Assembly (NCBI RefSeq): GCF_001591445.1
Contig: NZ_BCUX01000022.1
Coordinates: 38,775 to 102,774, forward strand
Length of the DNA: 64,000 bases
Origin: Neobacillus drentensis NBRC 102427
GTDB lineage: Bacteria; Bacillota; Bacilli; Bacillales; Cytobacillaceae
Direction: 5' to 3'
Part shown: positions 62,716 through 64,000 of the stretch, one piece after another
Layout: every line of letters begins with the position of its first letter
How positions within the stretch are numbered: the first letter of the stretch is position 1
Position numbers and translations under genes: made by a program
Notes under the pieces: generated by a model
Database searches by the model: none
Seen by the model: the letters and a program-made list of their open reading frames with translations, nothing else
Told to the model about the DNA's origin: nothing

Positions 62716-63698
62716 GAGGGCACCTTCTCCGGGTTTAGATAATAGAGACGATTTTTTGTATTCCCTGTTGTTTGCAGGTTTAATCTGTGAACAACTTTTT
62801 GAGTGGTATCCGCGGTTGGAAGAAGTAAAAAATTCCTTAATTCTAGATTGGTAACTGTTGGTTTGTAAAGGTAGAAATAGTGATTGAGGGTTATTAGGAT
62901 GGCATCTTTTGAGATTGTTAAGCAGGCGGGGCAGTTCCAATTCCCTCTTTTGTAATTCATCGGGATATAGTTACAATTTTCATTTGGGCAGCAAACACCG
63001 TTCCGGATATCTTTTTCGGTAAGAGTGTATTCTTTTAAGATATTGATTGGTTTCGGGCTGTGTTGACTTACGAGCAGGTTACCAATTTTGGTCAATGTCT
63101 CGGTATTTATTTTTTCTTGAAAGTAGTGTTGTTCGACTGCTTCAATTTTATTAAACACATCTCTTCCCTTACATATTTTGGTCAAGTCGGTTTTATCTCC
63201 GGAATTGGTTTTCAAGATCGTACTGGTGCTTTTGAAAAAAATAAGGGTATCTACTGGGAGCACATTGCAGTGGTTTTTAATCAGCCAGTTGCGCATGAGG
63301 GATTGGAGTCGTTGGCATTGAACGCGCGGGTCCTCAAAAGATTCCTCTGTTCCGTCGTCATGGTTTCGAATAAGTTGCTTAAAGGTATTATCGAATGTCA
63401 GTGTACCAGCGATGTTTTTGGCCTCGATGATTAGAATGTAACTTAGCGAAAGGAGAAGTGTGTCGATTTGGAAATGAATACCGTTGAATTGAAGTTGGAG
63501 GTCGTGGAAGATGAGGTACTTCTCTTTTGGCAGCTCTTTTACGTAATTAGCTAATGCCATTTCACCCCGGTACCCTGCCCAGCGTTTGGCGAGGTCTTTT
63601 TCTATTTCTTTATATTTGCTATGGCCGATGATTAGTCTTGTTTTTAGGATTTGGGTTAGGAATAGTCTTTGGGGAGGGGTTAATTTTTTCATAATCAT
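62685..63698 (-). CDS. NERD-domain protein with C-terminal zinc ribbon
   Basis: A 337-residue protein. Residues about 40-150 are a NERD (nuclease-related) domain: AGYRGEMALANYVKEL, FQIDTLLLSLSYILIIEAKNIAGTL (Asp, Glu and Lys of the restriction-type fold). A Cys motif follows near the C-terminus (CCPNENC...CPAC, about 234-257). It may bind or cut DNA, but no activity is proven for the group. The start is the ATG at 63698 after AAGGAG. It overlaps comFA and is probably co-transcribed, which is unlike B. subtilis. Confidence 0.85.
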   Translation of the reverse strand: MIMKKLTPPQRLFLTQILKTRLIIGHSKYKEIEKDLAKRWAGYRGEMALANYVKELPKEKYLIFHDLQLQFNGIHFQIDTLLLSLSYILIIEAKNIAGTLTFDNTFKQLIRNHDDGTEESFEDPRVQCQRLQSLMRNWLIKNHCNVLPVDTLIFFKSTSTILKTNSGDKTDLTKICKGRDVFNKIEAVEQHYFQEKINTETLTKIGNLLVSQHSPKPINILKEYTLTEKDIRNGVCCPNENCNYIPMNYKRGNWNCPACLTISKDAILITLNHYFYLYKPTVTNLELRNFLLLPTADTTQKVVHRLNLQTTGNTKNRLYYLNPEKVPSCVLSLKTMS

Positions 63699-63835
63699 TT
63701 TATTTATCACTCCTTATACTTTTTGGGGAAATTTCTACAAGGTTTGTAAAAATCCCTGCTTATTTGTCGAAGTTTATTATATTTTTTGTGGATATGTGAC
63801 GATTTGTTGTCTTTACTATCGTTGCAAGTTTGGGG

Positions 63836-64000
63836 ATTCGGTTGAGTCGGGGAGAGAGATTTGCAGAATTGGGGAGGGCTTCCGCTTAGTTGGGGCGGAA
63901 TTCCGCCAACTATTGGAGTTATTCCGCCAAACTGCGTATGGATTCCGCCAACTTGGGCCGGGATTCCGCCAACTATTGGAGTTATTCCGCCAAACTGCGT
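63836..64000. repeat. 21-bp repeat array D (5 units and decayed leading units, cut by window end)
   Basis: Clear units start at 63900, 63921, 63942, 63963 and 63984, each 21 bases apart. Two unit tails recur (TATTGGAGTT, ACTGCGT). Degenerate units precede them at about 63879, 63858 and 63836 (CTTCCGCTTA, ATTTGCAGA, ATTCGGTTGA), mixed with G-runs. The array continues beyond the window. Confidence 0.88.

Noticed and set aside
62716..62940. Longer ComFA starting at 62940
   Set aside because: The extra 75 codons lie wholly in the NERD gene; GGAGAAGGTG precedes the ATG at 62715.

Overview
The window is chromosomal DNA from a low-GC Gram-positive bacterium of the family Bacillaceae. The conserved gene neighbourhoods hprK-lgt-yvoD, csbA-uvrB-uvrA, ftsE-ftsX, cccB-yvjA-prfB, hpf-secA and comFA-comFC are those of Bacillus and its relatives. 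Starts are preceded by strong AGGAGG-type ribosome binding sites, and TTG and GTG starts are common. The gene content (many respiratory and metal-handling genes, no flagellar genes where Bacillus subtilis has them) suggests an environmental Bacillus or Neobacillus-like species. I cannot name it.

Layout. 1-9.7 kb: hprK, lgt and yvoD (partial), yvlB and yvlD, a DUF4870 protein, then uvrA and uvrB behind a LexA-like box. 9.7-19.5 kb: csbA, panF with its small partner, a ZIP transporter, a czrA/czcD zinc/cadmium module, a cadC/cadA module whose CadA reading frame holds an in-frame TGA exactly at the first Cys of the metal-binding CxxC motif, and an amino-acid ABC importer. 19.5-23.1 kb: cytochrome bd oxidase (cydA, cydB, the tiny cydS, and a possible further small membrane protein with an ATT start) and ctaG. 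23.2-29.0 kb: an envelope/lipid cluster with a two-component system. 29.2-32.6 kb: a membrane protein, an ABC exporter and an FMN reductase. 33-41.1 kb: ftsE, ftsX, an M23 peptidase, ctpB and a PDZ protein. Between the M23 and ctpB genes sit a TnpB-related protein behind a LexA-like box, a 225-base inverted-repeat-bounded structured segment, and a nested-hairpin repeat. 41.3-47.2 kb: cccB, yvjA, a decaying coiled-coil gene, prfB with its programmed frameshift, and a SEC-C/TPR protein.

47.2-56.2 kb is the most striking region. Seven genes, all on the minus strand, encode a decahaem and a dodecahaem membrane-anchored NapC/NirT-like cytochrome, a membrane TPR protein, a six-bladed NHL propeller protein, two tandem hexahaem secreted cytochromes and a large secreted heptahaem cytochrome with Ig-like and Thr/Ser-rich segments. 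Together they carry 41 CXXCH motifs. This looks like a route carrying electrons from the menaquinone pool across the thick wall to the outside. secA follows on the plus strand, opposite to its usual orientation beside hpf and prfB, so this block appears to have been inverted. 59.7-63.7 kb: hpf, comFC, comFA and a NERD-domain protein.

Across the window lie four arrays of a 21-bp repeat (core TTCCGCCRA, exactly 21 bp apart, 5-11 units each) and one unrelated array, also of 21-bp period, after secA. Three of the four TTCCGCC arrays begin next to G-run-rich DNA. Twenty-one bp is two helical turns and seven codons. I know of no description of these arrays. No rRNA, tRNA, CRISPR array or complete insertion sequence was seen.
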